This document shows, piece by piece, positions 1-9,204 of a DNA stretch of 64,000 bases. The stretch's first letter is position 1. Each line of letters begins with the position of its first letter. Under the pieces are notes generated by a model. The model searched no databases, had not been told where the DNA came from, and saw nothing but the letters and a program-made list of their open reading frames with translations. Both the position numbers and the translations under genes were made by a program. This DNA is from Acinetobacter nectaris CIP 110549 (GTDB lineage Bacteria; Pseudomonadota; Gammaproteobacteria; Pseudomonadales; Moraxellaceae), in NCBI RefSeq assembly GCF_000488215.1, contig NZ_KI530712.1:1120881-1184880 (forward strand), given 5' to 3'.

Positions 1-2
1 AG

Positions 3-419
3 GCGCTACATATTATTGCGGTTGTGTGCTGGTTTGCAGCACTGTTTTACTTACCGCGCTTGTATGTTTACCATGCAATGAGTAAAGATCAAGCAAGTTA
101 TGAAAGATTCCAAATTATGGAGCGTAAGCTTTATCGTGGAATTATGTGGCCAGCAATGATCGCAACACTTATTACAGCCCATTTTCTTGTAGATTGGGGG
201 GATGCAACTCGACATTACCATGAAGCACTTTGGTTTTATTTCAAAGTTGGTTTAGTTGGGCTACTCATTATTTATCATTTTGTTTGTGGTTATTATCGAA
301 AAAAACTCATAGATAATGCCCACTACAAAACACATAAATTTTGGCGAATGTTTAATGAGTTGCCTACCGTCATCTTATTTGCCGTCGTTATATTAGTTGT
401 TGTAAAACCTCAGTTTTAA
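3..419 (+). CDS. hemJ: HemJ-type protoporphyrinogen oxidase, 5'-truncated by window edge
   Basis: The reading frame is open from base 3 (ALHIIAVVCWFAALFYLPR), so the real start lies left of the window; the GTG at 24 is internal. The 138 visible residues form a small membrane protein with about four hydrophobic helices and the HemJ-like FAALFYLPRL and ELPT stretches. HemJ oxidises protoporphyrinogen IX to protoporphyrin IX in the inner membrane during haem synthesis, and many Gammaproteobacteria without HemG or HemY use it. Only a few N-terminal residues appear to be missing. The stop codon lies inside a terminator hairpin. The family call is by recognition of the sequence; activity is inferred. 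Confidence 0.85.
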   Translation, partial: ALHIIAVVCWFAALFYLPRLYVYHAMSKDQASYERFQIMERKLYRGIMWPAMIATLITAHFLVDWGDATRHYHEALWFYFKVGLVGLLIIYHFVCGYYRKKLIDNAHYKTHKFWRMFNELPTVILFAVVILVVVKPQF

Positions 420-430
420 CTGAGGTTTTT
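404..430. terminator. Bidirectional intrinsic terminator between hemJ and the Lrp-type gene
   Basis: AAAACCTCAGTT (404-415) pairs perfectly with AACTGAGGTTTT (418-429) and is followed by T. The hemJ stop codon is at 417-419, inside the hairpin. On the minus strand the hairpin also ends in a T run, so it can serve the convergent gene that ends at 436. Confidence 0.8.
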
Positions 431-435
431 CTTAT

Positions 436-912
436 CTAGAAAGACAATAGACCATCTGTAATAACTTCATTTAGTACAAAAAAAGTTCTCACTTGCCTTA
501 CTCCCGGTAACGCAATTACTTTTTCACTGTGAAAACGGTTAAATTCAGAAAGATCTTTCACACGTAACTTTAAAAAGTAATCAACTTCCCCTGCCACTAA
601 ATAACATTCCAGTACATTAGGCAATTTTTTTACATGCGCCTCAAAATCCTCAAAACTATCTGGTGTAGAGCGATCTAAAACAACACCGACCAATACAACT
701 GTCTCTTTTTGTACCATGACAGGATTAATAATTGCGCGAATATCAACAATTGCACCAATGGCAAATAAATTTTGAGTATGTTTCCAACAAGATGAGCTAC
801 TAATACCAACTATTTTTGCTAACTCTGCATTGGTTAAACGACCATTTTCTTGTAAAGCACGCATAATTTTCAAATCTAAACTAGACAGTTGAGTTGACTC
901 TGCTTCTGCCAT
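436..912 (-). CDS. Lrp/AsnC family transcriptional regulator
   Basis: 158 residues with the classic Lrp layout. An N-terminal winged helix-turn-helix covers about residues 13-60 (LDLKIMRALQENGRLTNAEL, then a recognition helix near ISSSSCWKH). A C-terminal RAM/AsnC effector domain follows (CYLVAGEVDYFLKLRV). Such proteins sense amino acids and act as local or global regulators. It is divergent from the BenE-type transporter at 1073, with a 160-bp AT-rich gap that could hold shared operators, so that transporter is the obvious candidate target (inference). The ATG at 912 has no strong Shine-Dalgarno. The ligand cannot be read from the sequence. Confidence 0.88.
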   Translation of the reverse strand: MAEAESTQLSSLDLKIMRALQENGRLTNAELAKIVGISSSSCWKHTQNLFAIGAIVDIRAIINPVMVQKETVVLVGVVLDRSTPDSFEDFEAHVKKLPNVLECYLVAGEVDYFLKLRVKDLSEFNRFHSEKVIALPGVRQVRTFFVLNEVITDGLLSF

Positions 913-1072
913 AAAAATTCTCCCAATATTTAGTTTGATTTATAAATATTATTACTCAAAAAGCAAAATTATTAAAATATTTTTATTCATTTTAACTAAA
1001 ATTAGAAAGCACATTTTTTAAGTAAATTGATAAATTAGCCTCTTAAATACCCATAATAAAGTGACTTTATTC

Positions 1073-2239
1073 ATGCTCAAACAATTCATTGATGATTTTT
1101 CCATTTCAGCAGCATTTGCGGGCATTGTTACTTTTATTATTGGTATTAGTGTTTCAGCTGTACTCATCATTGAAGGCGCTCAACACCTTGGAGCAAGCCC
1201 CGATCAAGTGTCATCATGGTTCTTAGCACTTGGTATTTCCATTGGCTTATCTGGTGCCATCTTATCTTGGAAGTATAAGTATCCCGTTGCAACCGCATGG
1301 TCTACTCCTGGTATTGCGCTTATTATTGCTTCGAGCCAACACTACTCTCTTGCAGAGGCTACAGGTGCATTTATTGCCTGTGGTGTACTCATTGCCATAA
1401 CAGGTTTTTCAGGCATCTTTCAAAAACTACTCGCAAAAATTCCACTCAGTTTAAGTTGTGCCATGCTCGCAGGAATTTTACTTAAATTTGGGATTAACCT
1501 ATTCATTCACTTACCAGACCAGTGGTTTTTTACTGTAGGTACATTACTGAGCTACTTTATATTAAAACGTGTTTTACCACGCTATAGCATCGTTTTCATG
1601 GTGTGCATTGCATTTATATTAAGCATGATATTTTGTCACGTTTCTTTTCCTGCCTTTTCCTTTCAACTGACAAAACCTATTTGGGTTACACCATCTTTTT
1701 CTTGGCAAGTCATTATCGGATTGGCTATCCCTTTATTTATTGTCAATCTTTCATCCCAGTTTTTACCTGGTATTGGTATGATTAAAAGCTACGGCTATAC
1801 ACCACACACAAATCAACTTGTAGGCTGGATTGGTATTACTCAAACATGCTTTGCACCTTTTGGTGCATTTTCTGTCTGTCTCGCTGCCATTAGTGCTGCC
1901 GTAAGCTTAGATAATCAAGTGCACCCAGACCCTAAGAAACGTTATATTGCAGGCATATGTTGTGGTCTCTGCTACATATTTATGGGAGTATTTGCACTTT
2001 ATCTAACACATTTACTGCTTAACTTACCTCAACTTTTTATTACTACAGTCGCAGGCATTGCATTACTCGGTACAATTAGCCATAACATTGCAGTTGCCTT
2101 TGAAGATACCGAAAGTCGTGATGCTTCATTATTTACTTTCTTATTAAGTGCATCAGGCATACAAATATTAGGTATTGGTTCTGCATTTTGGGGACTTTTA
2201 TTGGGTATTTTGCTATATAAATTTTTATCAAAGAAATAA
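1073..2239 (+). CDS. BenE family transporter (benzoate/proton symporter-like)
   Basis: 388 residues if the ATG at 1073 is used; a GTG at 1061 would add four. It is an integral inner-membrane protein with about 11-12 hydrophobic segments. It carries BenE-family stretches such as PVATAWSTPGIALI near the N-terminus and the central FIVNLSSQFLPGIGMIKSYGY. Characterised BenE members import benzoate with protons, but many paralogues have unknown substrates. No aromatic degradation genes are nearby, so the substrate is open. The divergent Lrp-type regulator suggests control by an amino acid or related metabolite (inference). Family call is confident, substrate is not. Confidence 0.85.
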   Translation: MLKQFIDDFSISAAFAGIVTFIIGISVSAVLIIEGAQHLGASPDQVSSWFLALGISIGLSGAILSWKYKYPVATAWSTPGIALIIASSQHYSLAEATGAFIACGVLIAITGFSGIFQKLLAKIPLSLSCAMLAGILLKFGINLFIHLPDQWFFTVGTLLSYFILKRVLPRYSIVFMVCIAFILSMIFCHVSFPAFSFQLTKPIWVTPSFSWQVIIGLAIPLFIVNLSSQFLPGIGMIKSYGYTPHTNQLVGWIGITQTCFAPFGAFSVCLAAISAAVSLDNQVHPDPKKRYIAGICCGLCYIFMGVFALYLTHLLLNLPQLFITTVAGIALLGTISHNIAVAFEDTESRDASLFTFLLSASGIQILGIGSAFWGLLLGILLYKFLSKK

Positions 2240-2284
2240 AATTATTTTAATTATGAATAATATATAACCATATTAATATCATGA

Positions 2285-2313
2285 TATGAAAAAATGACTA
2301 TTTAGAGTATAAT
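2285..2313 (+). promoter_or_regulatory. Possible sigma-70 promoter of the DUF2062 gene
   Basis: A perfect TATAAT lies at 2308-2313, about 46 bp before the start codon at 2360. At 17-bp spacing the -35 position reads TATGAA, which is weak. The call rests on the -10 match and position. Confidence 0.4.
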
Positions 2314-2359
2314 CACACGAAAGAGATAAAAAATATTTTAAATATACAAAGCGACGACG

Positions 2360-2911
2360 ATGCTTAAACAAACCCTTCAATCTTGGCTACCTTCCTCTGA
2401 GAAAGTTGCGTCTTCTAAAATCATGAAACTTTTTGGAAGTCGTACTCGTGACCCTTTACTATGGTATATTAACCGTAGATCGATCTCTAGAGCTGTGTTG
2501 ATTGGTGCATTCTTTGGACTTTTACCCATTCCCTTTCATAGTATTCTTATTATTCTTGCTGTCTTAATGCTTGAAGTGAATTTACCTATTGGACTGAGTC
2601 TTGCTTGGCTAACAAACCCCTTTACAATTGCACCCATTTTATATGTTGCATTCTGGATTGGCAGCAAAATATACCATGTACAAATGATTGATAAAGAAGT
2701 ATTACTCACTACTTTTCATCAAGTTTCAGCATGGCTTTCCCACTTTGGTCACGGTTATGTAGATACAAGCATGACCAAAGTTTTATTTTCAGGCTTACTC
2801 ATTGAAGCCTTATCCTTTTCACTCATTCTATATATTATCACGCTCTTATTTTGGCGTTGGAGTACCATTCATCAATGGCACAAACGTCATTATTTTCTAA
2901 AAACAAAGTAG
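2360..2911 (+). CDS. DUF2062 domain membrane protein
   Basis: 183 residues. The DUF2062 signature is visible at about 40-115: SRAVLIGAFFGLLPIPFHS, then NLPIGLSLAWLTNPFTIAP, with hydrophobic helices on both sides. A last helix near 150-172 is followed by a basic tail. The family is a small inner-membrane protein of unknown biochemical function, found widely in Proteobacteria. It stands alone behind a likely promoter, and its last 22 bp overlap tail-to-tail with the methyltransferase gene on the other strand. No function is proposed. Confidence 0.85.
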   Translation: MLKQTLQSWLPSSEKVASSKIMKLFGSRTRDPLLWYINRRSISRAVLIGAFFGLLPIPFHSILIILAVLMLEVNLPIGLSLAWLTNPFTIAPILYVAFWIGSKIYHVQMIDKEVLLTTFHQVSAWLSHFGHGYVDTSMTKVLFSGLLIEALSFSLILYIITLLFWRWSTIHQWHKRHYFLKTK

Positions 2912-3648
2912 CCTACATCCACTTCAAAGCTACCATCTTCTTGTATATGAAAGTGTTTTCTGACTTCATCCGATATACTCTGCTGTAAATATTGAATTGT
3001 ATGAATGGCATGACTTGGTGTTTTCATACGTTCAACCCATGCTTTAAAATTAAGAGAAAGCTTTTGCTTTTCAATAAGCTCAACCGTTAAATCTGCACCT
3101 TCTGCAAGATTTATCCACTCTGCCAAGCTATAATCACGTACATGACTTGGATCACGAACAATTTCTATTGTTTGCAGAAATGTATCTAGCGCAGGTCTAT
3201 TTGAACCAATAATATCTATCAAAATAAATACACCGCCATCACAAAGTACACGCTGAATTTCATGTATTGCTTGACGAATACTTTGCCAATGATGTGCAGA
3301 ATAACGACTTACAACAAAATCAAACTCAGCATCTGCAAATGGAAGTTTTTCAGCAGGGCCTTGCTGAACTACAATATTTTTTATCTGCTTAGTCTCTGCT
3401 GTCGTCGCTACAGTTTCTAACATTTCTAAAGACAAGTCATATGCCACAACACTTTCTACAAAAGGAGCAATTTGATAAGAAACATGACCTCCTCCACAAC
3501 CTAAATCTAAAACACGGCTTTGTTGCTTATTTGAGATTAAATTTATGATTTTTTTAAACTCAACTCCTTGAGCATGAACTTGACTATGCAAATAACTTAC
3601 AGACTTATTTGCATACTGTTTTTGATTAATATCATGTTGTGTTTTCAT
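2890..3648 (-). CDS. Class I SAM-dependent methyltransferase
   Basis: 252 residues with a Rossmann-type methyltransferase core (Methyltransf_11 type). Motif I is VLDLGCGGGHVSY at about 45-57, an acidic residue ends the second strand (VAYDLS), and DFVVSRYSAHHW lies near 110. The layout resembles YcgJ/UbiE-like enzymes that methylate small molecules. There is no pathway context: the gene converges with the DUF2062 gene, and the upstream neighbour is a divergent efflux operon. The substrate is unknown. Confidence 0.85.
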   Translation of the reverse strand: MKTQHDINQKQYANKSVSYLHSQVHAQGVEFKKIINLISNKQQSRVLDLGCGGGHVSYQIAPFVESVVAYDLSLEMLETVATTAETKQIKNIVVQQGPAEKLPFADAEFDFVVSRYSAHHWQSIRQAIHEIQRVLCDGGVFILIDIIGSNRPALDTFLQTIEIVRDPSHVRDYSLAEWINLAEGADLTVELIEKQKLSLNFKAWVERMKTPSHAIHTIQYLQQSISDEVRKHFHIQEDGSFEVDVGYFVFRK

Positions 3649-3806
3649 TACCCATACTCGAGGCTTATCTTTTAAAACTAATTTAAACGATATATTTAAT
3701 AAAAAAAATTTAAATATTTTTATTTATTTGAAAACTTATTTTTATATAAATTACATAATACAAAATTTTATTTTAAATGTTCCTATCTAAATTAATTTAT
3801 AATATT

Positions 3807-3883
3807 TTTGCTATCTGCACCTTTTCACTATAAAACCAAAAGCTACTCAACGTATTTCATCAATAGAATTTATAGATAGCAAA
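3807..3883. repeat. 10-bp inverted repeat in the MFS-operon upstream region
   Basis: The 298-bp gap between the methyltransferase and the MFS gene is AT-rich. It contains TTTGCTATCT (3807-3816) and its exact inverse AGATAGCAAA (3874-3883), separated by 57 bp. The pair lies 64-140 bp upstream of the MFS start at 3947. It could be two regulator half-sites or a leader stem. Function is not known. Confidence 0.4.
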
Positions 3884-3946
3884 CTATTTAAATATAAAAC
3901 TCTAGAAATAGATCATCACAAATAATCATTAAACACTAGGTGTTTC

Positions 3947-5590
3947 ATGGCCAATGATAAACCGCGATATTTAGAAACACCCCCTAATTGGGCAGATGAC
4001 GAAAGACCTGTTATTCCAGGTTCTCCACCTGCACTAGACCATCCAAAGTCTAAGAGATATCTATATTTTATTATTGGTACATTTATAGCCATTACTTCTG
4101 GTTTAAGTAATGGTTTTATTACTGCAAACCTTCCTCAACTACAAGGACAATATGGCATAACACCAACAGAAGGTGCTTGGTTACCTGCTGCCTATGTTAT
4201 GGCAAATGTAAGTGCCAATCTCATTTTATTTAAGTCAAGACAACAATACGGTCTACGTGCTTTTACTGAAATTGGTTTATTGGGCTTTATTGCTGTAATG
4301 CTATTACACCTACTTGTTCAAAACTACCATATGGCTGTCTTTGCACGCTGTATTAGTGGCTTTGTTGCAGCACCACTTAGTTCTTTAGGCATGTATTACA
4401 TCATGCAAGCTTTTGGTAAAGTACATCGCTTAAAAGGTCTATATTTAGGCTTCGGTTTTGGTCAACTGGGTATCCCGCTTGCATGGATTATTTCCCCTTA
4501 CCTTGTCAATGTAAATAACTGGATAGACCTTTATACCTTTGAATTGGGACTCGCCATTTGTTGCTATGCCATGGTTGTCTCTTTAAAACTACCACGTAGC
4601 ATACGTATAGCCGTTTTTGAAAAAGGTGATATTTTTACTTTTGCGTTACTTGCGCCAGGCTTCGCTTGTCTTTGTATTGTCTTAACACAGGGACCTTTAC
4701 TATGGTGGTTTGATGCCCCATGGCTAGCTTATACACTCATTATTGGCTTTACACTCATTGTTTTTGGGTTTTTCTACGAACACCATAGAACAAACCCACT
4801 CATTATGACGCGATGGTTAGGTACTATACCTATGATTCGCTTTATTTTTGGTGCTTTCTTCCTACGTTTTTTACTTTCTGAACAAAGCTATGCTGCGGTT
4901 AACTTTCTAAAAACAGTAGGTATGGGGCCCGATCAATTTGTTGGTTTATATACTGTTATTTTTATTGCGATTATTTGTGGTGTTGTTTTTAGTGCACTCA
5001 CTTTTTCACGTGAAAGAACTGTTTTACACTTATTGCTTGCGACTTTTCTAATCCTCATCGCAAGTCGTTTAGATGCTCATCTAACGAGTGATGTACGCCC
5101 TGAGCATTTTTTCTATAGCCAATTCCTAATTGCTTTTGCAAATGGTGTATTTATTGGGCCATTGCTTCTCACTGGTATGGGTAAAACATTACAACAAGGC
5201 TCTAATTATGTTGTCACATTTATTGTTTTATTCTCAGCAACACAAAACTTTGGCAGCCTCATTGGCTCTTCTTTTTACAATACATACCAAAAACATCAAG
5301 CACAGGTATATCAGGTCGATATTGACCGCACAATGAATGCAACTGACCCAAATGTCATTAACCGTATTAATCAATATAAAGCAAAATACACAGCGAATAT
5401 TACAGACCCACTGCAAGTACAAGGGCAAGCGATTAAATCTCTAGCTCAAATTGCAACTCGAGAGTCGCAAGTTCGTGCATATAATGATGTCATTAACCTA
5501 AATAGTTGGATTGCTATCATTTTATTTATTTGGACAAGTTTTAATATATTCTGGGATAAATTTTATGCATCCCGTAAAAAGAATGCCTAA
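3947..5590 (+). CDS. MFS efflux transporter, DHA2 (EmrB-like) type
   Basis: 547 residues, the length of a 14-helix DHA2 drug/proton antiporter. After a 36-residue polar N-terminus there are repeated hydrophobic helices, starting with YLYFIIGTFIAITSGLSNGF. TEGAWLPAAYVMANVSANL matches the EmrB-type helix 2 region. The following gene encodes an HlyD/EmrA-like periplasmic adaptor 18 bp downstream, so the two should form a tripartite pump across inner membrane and periplasm with an outer-membrane channel encoded elsewhere. The C-terminal region has a periplasmic loop rich in Q, N and K (about 455-515). Substrates cannot be predicted. Confidence 0.88.
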   Translation: MANDKPRYLETPPNWADDERPVIPGSPPALDHPKSKRYLYFIIGTFIAITSGLSNGFITANLPQLQGQYGITPTEGAWLPAAYVMANVSANLILFKSRQQYGLRAFTEIGLLGFIAVMLLHLLVQNYHMAVFARCISGFVAAPLSSLGMYYIMQAFGKVHRLKGLYLGFGFGQLGIPLAWIISPYLVNVNNWIDLYTFELGLAICCYAMVVSLKLPRSIRIAVFEKGDIFTFALLAPGFACLCIVLTQGPLLWWFDAPWLAYTLIIGFTLIVFGFFYEHHRTNPLIMTRWLGTIPMIRFIFGAFFLRFLLSEQSYAAVNFLKTVGMGPDQFVGLYTVIFIAIICGVVFSALTFSRERTVLHLLLATFLILIASRLDAHLTSDVRPEHFFYSQFLIAFANGVFIGPLLLTGMGKTLQQGSNYVVTFIVLFSATQNFGSLIGSSFYNTYQKHQAQVYQVDIDRTMNATDPNVINRINQYKAKYTANITDPLQVQGQAIKSLAQIATRESQVRAYNDVINLNSWIAIILFIWTSFNIFWDKFYASRKKNA

Positions 5591-5608
5591 CATTTTGAGT
5601 AAAAAAAC

Positions 5609-6739
5609 ATGAGTAATACACAAGATACTGAACAAAAAAATGCAAAAAAAATGGATGACTCCAATATACAAATTAAGTCGATCCCTCATGTTGGAAAGCT
5701 CATTAAAACAAAGAAATCGACCCTTATTTTAATGTTTTTTATTCTACTAATTGGTATTTCAGCAATTTTATGGGCATGGCGTTTAGGGCCTTTTAATAGC
5801 CCAGTACAACAAACAGATAATAGCTATATTAAAGGTCAAACTACTGTATTATCTTCGCAGATTAATGGCTATATTCAAGAAGTCTTAGTCAATGATTTTG
5901 ACCATGTAAAAAAAGGTCAACCACTTATTAAAATCAATCCCGATCGCTATGACCAACAAGTCATTCAAGCAAAGGCCAATGTAGATCAGGCTAAAAATGC
6001 CTTTAGAAACCAAAATCAGGCCATTGAGCAGCGTAAAGCCGATATTGTTGCAGCAAAAGCAAAAATCTCGCAAGCAAATGCGCAGTATGAACTTTCATTA
6101 CAACAGTTACATCGCTATCAGCAACTTGGTAATACCGGTGCTGTTTCCAAAACAGAATATGACTCTGTAGATGCTTCAGCCAAAAATAATTTAGCATTAT
6201 TGCAACAGGCTCAAGCCAATTTAAATGTAGCACAAGAAGCACTTAAAACAGCACAGGTTGCACAAATTGGTTTAAATGCTCAAGTTCAAAATAGCCAAGC
6301 GGCTTTAGATCAAGCTGAAATTACGAAAAACTATGCAATTATTAGTGCACCCATGGATGGACAGCTTGGCGAAGTTACTCCCCGACTTGGACAATATGTT
6401 GCAGCAGGCACACAATTATTATTTCTTATCCCACCAAAACGTTGGGTAATTGCAAACTTCAAAGAAACACAAATGGATCATATTCAAATTGGTCAAAAGG
6501 CATCGTTTACTGTAGATGCGCTTAACCATCAAAAGTTTACAGGTCATGTAGAACAAATTTCACCCGCAGCAGGCTCAGAATTTAGTGTACTAAAAGCAGA
6601 TAATGCAACAGGTAATTTTACGAAAGTCGTGCAACGTATTCCTGTCCGTATTAGTATTGATGCAAATCAAAAAGACCTTTCACGTTTAAGTCCGGGAATG
6701 TCTGTTGAAACTTCTGTAAATACTCACACAGCCTCATAA
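5609..6739 (+). CDS. HlyD/EmrA family periplasmic adaptor of the efflux pump
   Basis: 376 residues. A cytoplasmic N-terminus is followed by one membrane anchor at about 38-57 (STLILMFFILLIGISAILWAW). The biotinyl-lipoyl half motif GYIQEVLVNDFDHVKKGQPL comes next, then a long Q/A-rich coiled-coil hairpin at about 115-225, the second lipoyl half (ISAPMDGQLGEVTPRLGQYV) and a beta-barrel region. This is the EmrA order. It is in an operon with the MFS gene (18-bp gap) and is followed 6 bp later by a PLP enzyme gene. It would bridge the inner-membrane pump to a TolC-like channel. Confidence 0.9.
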   Translation: MSNTQDTEQKNAKKMDDSNIQIKSIPHVGKLIKTKKSTLILMFFILLIGISAILWAWRLGPFNSPVQQTDNSYIKGQTTVLSSQINGYIQEVLVNDFDHVKKGQPLIKINPDRYDQQVIQAKANVDQAKNAFRNQNQAIEQRKADIVAAKAKISQANAQYELSLQQLHRYQQLGNTGAVSKTEYDSVDASAKNNLALLQQAQANLNVAQEALKTAQVAQIGLNAQVQNSQAALDQAEITKNYAIISAPMDGQLGEVTPRLGQYVAAGTQLLFLIPPKRWVIANFKETQMDHIQIGQKASFTVDALNHQKFTGHVEQISPAAGSEFSVLKADNATGNFTKVVQRIPVRISIDANQKDLSRLSPGMSVETSVNTHTAS

Positions 6740-6745
6740 ATATTT

Positions 6746-7621
6746 ATGTTTCAAAATATACAAAGGAATACACCTATTGAACATATTGGTGTAAAACACG
6801 GCGTTCGTATAGATATGAAACGCCTAGACCAAATTCACCCTTATATTTCAGGCAACAAATTCTATAAGCTTAAATACAATTTTCTAGAAGCTAAACAGAA
6901 AGGCTATACAAGCATCCTTACCTTTGGTGGTGCATACTCCAATCATATTGCTGCAACTGCTTATGCAGCAAAACAATATGGCTTTACAAGTGTAGGTATA
7001 ATTCGTGGTGAAGAATTGGTACATCAACCATTAAACCCAACGCTTAATTTTTCTCATCAAATATGTAGTATGCAGCTCTCTTTCGTTTCAAGAGCGACAT
7101 ATAAAGAACGCCATACCTTATCTTACTTAGAAGAATTACAACGTAAATATCCAAATACTTACATTATCCCCGAGGGTGGAACAAACACATTTGCTGTTCA
7201 AGGCTGCAAAGAAATACTCACAGATCATGATTTACAACATTATGATGTCATTTGTTGTGCGGTTGGCACAGGTGGAACATTAACAGGTCTTATTGAGTCG
7301 ACATCATCTCCATGTAAAATTTTAGGCTTTTCAGCACTAAAAGGAGACTTTCTCAAACAAGAAATTAGACAGCTCACGCAAAAAAACCATTGGGATATTA
7401 CAGATGATTACTGCTTTGGTGGATATGCTAAAACAACACCTGAACTCATCGAATTTATACACATGTTTGAACATGAATATAATATTCCCTTAGAGCCTAT
7501 ATATACAGGAAAAATGTGCTATGGGGTCTTCAACCTGATTCATAAACAATACTTCCCAAAAGGTACACGTATTTTGCTCATCCATACAGGTGGTCTACAA
7601 GCAAAATCTAGCTTAATGTAA
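6746..7621 (+). CDS. PLP-dependent ACC deaminase / D-cysteine desulfhydrase family protein
   Basis: 291 residues of fold-type II PLP enzyme. YISGNKFYKLKYN (about 32-44) contains the likely Schiff-base lysine, FGGAYSNHIAATA binds substrate and phosphate, and GTGGTLTGL (about 173-181) is the glycine-rich phosphate loop. Family members deaminate D-cysteine, related D-amino acids or 1-aminocyclopropane-1-carboxylate. The start lies 6 bp after the efflux adaptor gene, so the three genes are probably co-transcribed. A metabolic link between pump and enzyme is only suggested by this. The protein is shorter than typical ACC deaminase (about 338 residues), which favours the DcyD-like branch. Confidence 0.8.
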   Translation: MFQNIQRNTPIEHIGVKHGVRIDMKRLDQIHPYISGNKFYKLKYNFLEAKQKGYTSILTFGGAYSNHIAATAYAAKQYGFTSVGIIRGEELVHQPLNPTLNFSHQICSMQLSFVSRATYKERHTLSYLEELQRKYPNTYIIPEGGTNTFAVQGCKEILTDHDLQHYDVICCAVGTGGTLTGLIESTSSPCKILGFSALKGDFLKQEIRQLTQKNHWDITDDYCFGGYAKTTPELIEFIHMFEHEYNIPLEPIYTGKMCYGVFNLIHKQYFPKGTRILLIHTGGLQAKSSLM

Positions 7622-7649
7622 CGACAGTTTATTTGAAATACCGTATAAT
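7621..7649 (+). promoter_or_regulatory. Likely sigma-70 promoter of the YhiN-like gene
   Basis: ACGACA (7621-7626, four of six -35 matches), a 17-bp spacer and a perfect TATAAT (7644-7649). It lies 30 bp before the ATG at 7679 and right after the preceding stop codon. Confidence 0.55.
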
Positions 7650-7678
7650 TCAGCGCTTTTCTTCAACGGCAGAATGTC

Positions 7679-8878
7679 ATGACACAACAAAATTTTGATG
7701 TAATTGTTTTGGGTGCAGGTGCAGCAGGCCTTATGCTTGCAGCACATGCAGGTCAACGTGGTCGTTCTGTATTAGTTTTAGAAAAAGCCAATAAAGTTGG
7801 GAAAAAGATACTCATGTCAGGTGGTGGCAAGTGTAATTTCACCAATTTATATGTCGAACCTGATAACTATATTAGTCATAATCCTCACTTTGTAAAATCT
7901 GCGCTTTCACGCTATACGCAATGGGATTTTATTGGTCTAGTCTCTGACTACCACGTAGAATATGAAGAGCGAAAACATGGACAGCTTTTTACCACAAAAG
8001 GCTCGAAGCATATTCTTAACTTACTACTTGACCAATGTACAAAAACACAGCAAGTCAATATTGAAACAGATCATGAAGTGACGCATGTTTGTCAGTTAGA
8101 CAACAATAGCTTCCAAGTAACGACAAATCGAGGGGTCTTCTTCGGTCAATCACTCGTTATTGCGAGTGGTGGTCTTTCTATCCCTACTTTAGGAGGTTCA
8201 GGTATTGGCTATGATATTGCCAAACAGTTTGGACATCATATTTATCCAACACGTGCAGGTCTCGTTCCCTTTACATTTTCAGACTATATTAAAGACCTAG
8301 CTATTCGCTTGAGTGGCAATGCCCTAGATGTAACCCTCTCCCATCCGCTTAAATCTTTTACAGAAGCATTATTATTTACCCATCGTGGTTTAAGTGGTCC
8401 AAGTGCATTACAAGTTTCTAACTATTGGCAGCATGGTGAGTCACTCACAATAAACTTTTTCCCAACACTCGATTTAGTAAAAATCTTTCAAGATAAGAAA
8501 TGTGAACAGCCTAAAGTACTCCTTAGAACCATATTATCTACATATACCACTAAAAGCATTACTCATGAGCTTCAACAAATTTTTTGGTTACAAGAAGCAG
8601 AAACAGCAATTGGGCAAATAAGTGACCAACGACTTATAGAGATTGCCAAACAGCTACATACATTTGCTGTAAAACCCTCGGGAACAGAAGGCTATAGAAC
8701 TGCTGAAGTAACTTTAGGTGGTGTTGATACAACTGAAGTATCATCAAAAACAATGGAAAGTAATAAAGTAAAAGGGTTGTTTTTTATTGGTGAGATTTTA
8801 GATGTAACAGGTCATTTAGGTGGGTTTAACTTTCAATGGGCTTGGTCATCTGCAGCTGCCGCTGCAGAGTATGTATAG
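7679..8878 (+). CDS. YhiN/HI0933 family flavoprotein (NAD(P)/FAD-dependent oxidoreductase)
   Basis: 399 residues. The N-terminal FAD-binding Rossmann motif is VLGAGAAGLMLAAHAGQRG (about 10-28), followed by the family signature SGGGKCNFTN (about 47-56). A second nucleotide-contact motif is ASGGLSIPTLGGSGIGYDIA. The C-terminal GHLGGFNFQWAWSSA is the flavin-contacting end typical of HI0933-like proteins. The biochemical role of the family is not firmly established. The gene is a single unit with its own promoter; it ends 1 bp from the stop of the convergent small gene at 8880. Confidence 0.88.
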   Translation: MTQQNFDVIVLGAGAAGLMLAAHAGQRGRSVLVLEKANKVGKKILMSGGGKCNFTNLYVEPDNYISHNPHFVKSALSRYTQWDFIGLVSDYHVEYEERKHGQLFTTKGSKHILNLLLDQCTKTQQVNIETDHEVTHVCQLDNNSFQVTTNRGVFFGQSLVIASGGLSIPTLGGSGIGYDIAKQFGHHIYPTRAGLVPFTFSDYIKDLAIRLSGNALDVTLSHPLKSFTEALLFTHRGLSGPSALQVSNYWQHGESLTINFFPTLDLVKIFQDKKCEQPKVLLRTILSTYTTKSITHELQQIFWLQEAETAIGQISDQRLIEIAKQLHTFAVKPSGTEGYRTAEVTLGGVDTTEVSSKTMESNKVKGLFFIGEILDVTGHLGGFNFQWAWSSAAAAAEYV

Positions 8879-8879
8879 A

Positions 8880-9185
8880 TTAATTATTTGTTGCATCATT
8901 ACTATTTGTTGTTGCTGTCTCTGATGATGATTTACCTTCTTCACGAGAGGCATTCTCTGTTGATGGTGTATGATCGACAGATGCAACAATATCCTTAGGC
9001 TGTTCACTCGCATGGGTATGCTCACTTGATGACTCAACATTTGAGTTTTCATTATCTGTGAACGTGGTTTGATATTCAGGTTGCTTAAAAATCGCTTTAT
9101 ATGCTGAATATAAAACACCTGCTGTAATTCCTGTAATCACCAATGGTCCTAAAAAACGACCTGGTTTTTTATTTTCACGACTCAT
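8880..9185 (-). CDS. Small single-pass membrane protein of unknown function
   Basis: 101 residues. A basic N-terminus (MSRENKKPGRFLG) precedes one hydrophobic helix at about 13-30 (PLVITGITAGVLYSAYKAIF). A long low-complexity acidic tail rich in S, T, E and N follows. An N-in topology with the tail outside is likely. The start is supported by AGGAG six bases before the ATG. The gene lies about 20 bp behind an intrinsic terminator that follows the channel gene, so expression may depend on read-through or on a promoter hidden in the hairpin region. I do not recognise a family. Confidence 0.7.
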   Translation of the reverse strand: MSRENKKPGRFLGPLVITGITAGVLYSAYKAIFKQPEYQTTFTDNENSNVESSSEHTHASEQPKDIVASVDHTPSTENASREEGKSSSETATTNSNDATNN

Positions 9186-9204
9186 AAGACACTCCTAAAC
9201 AATT

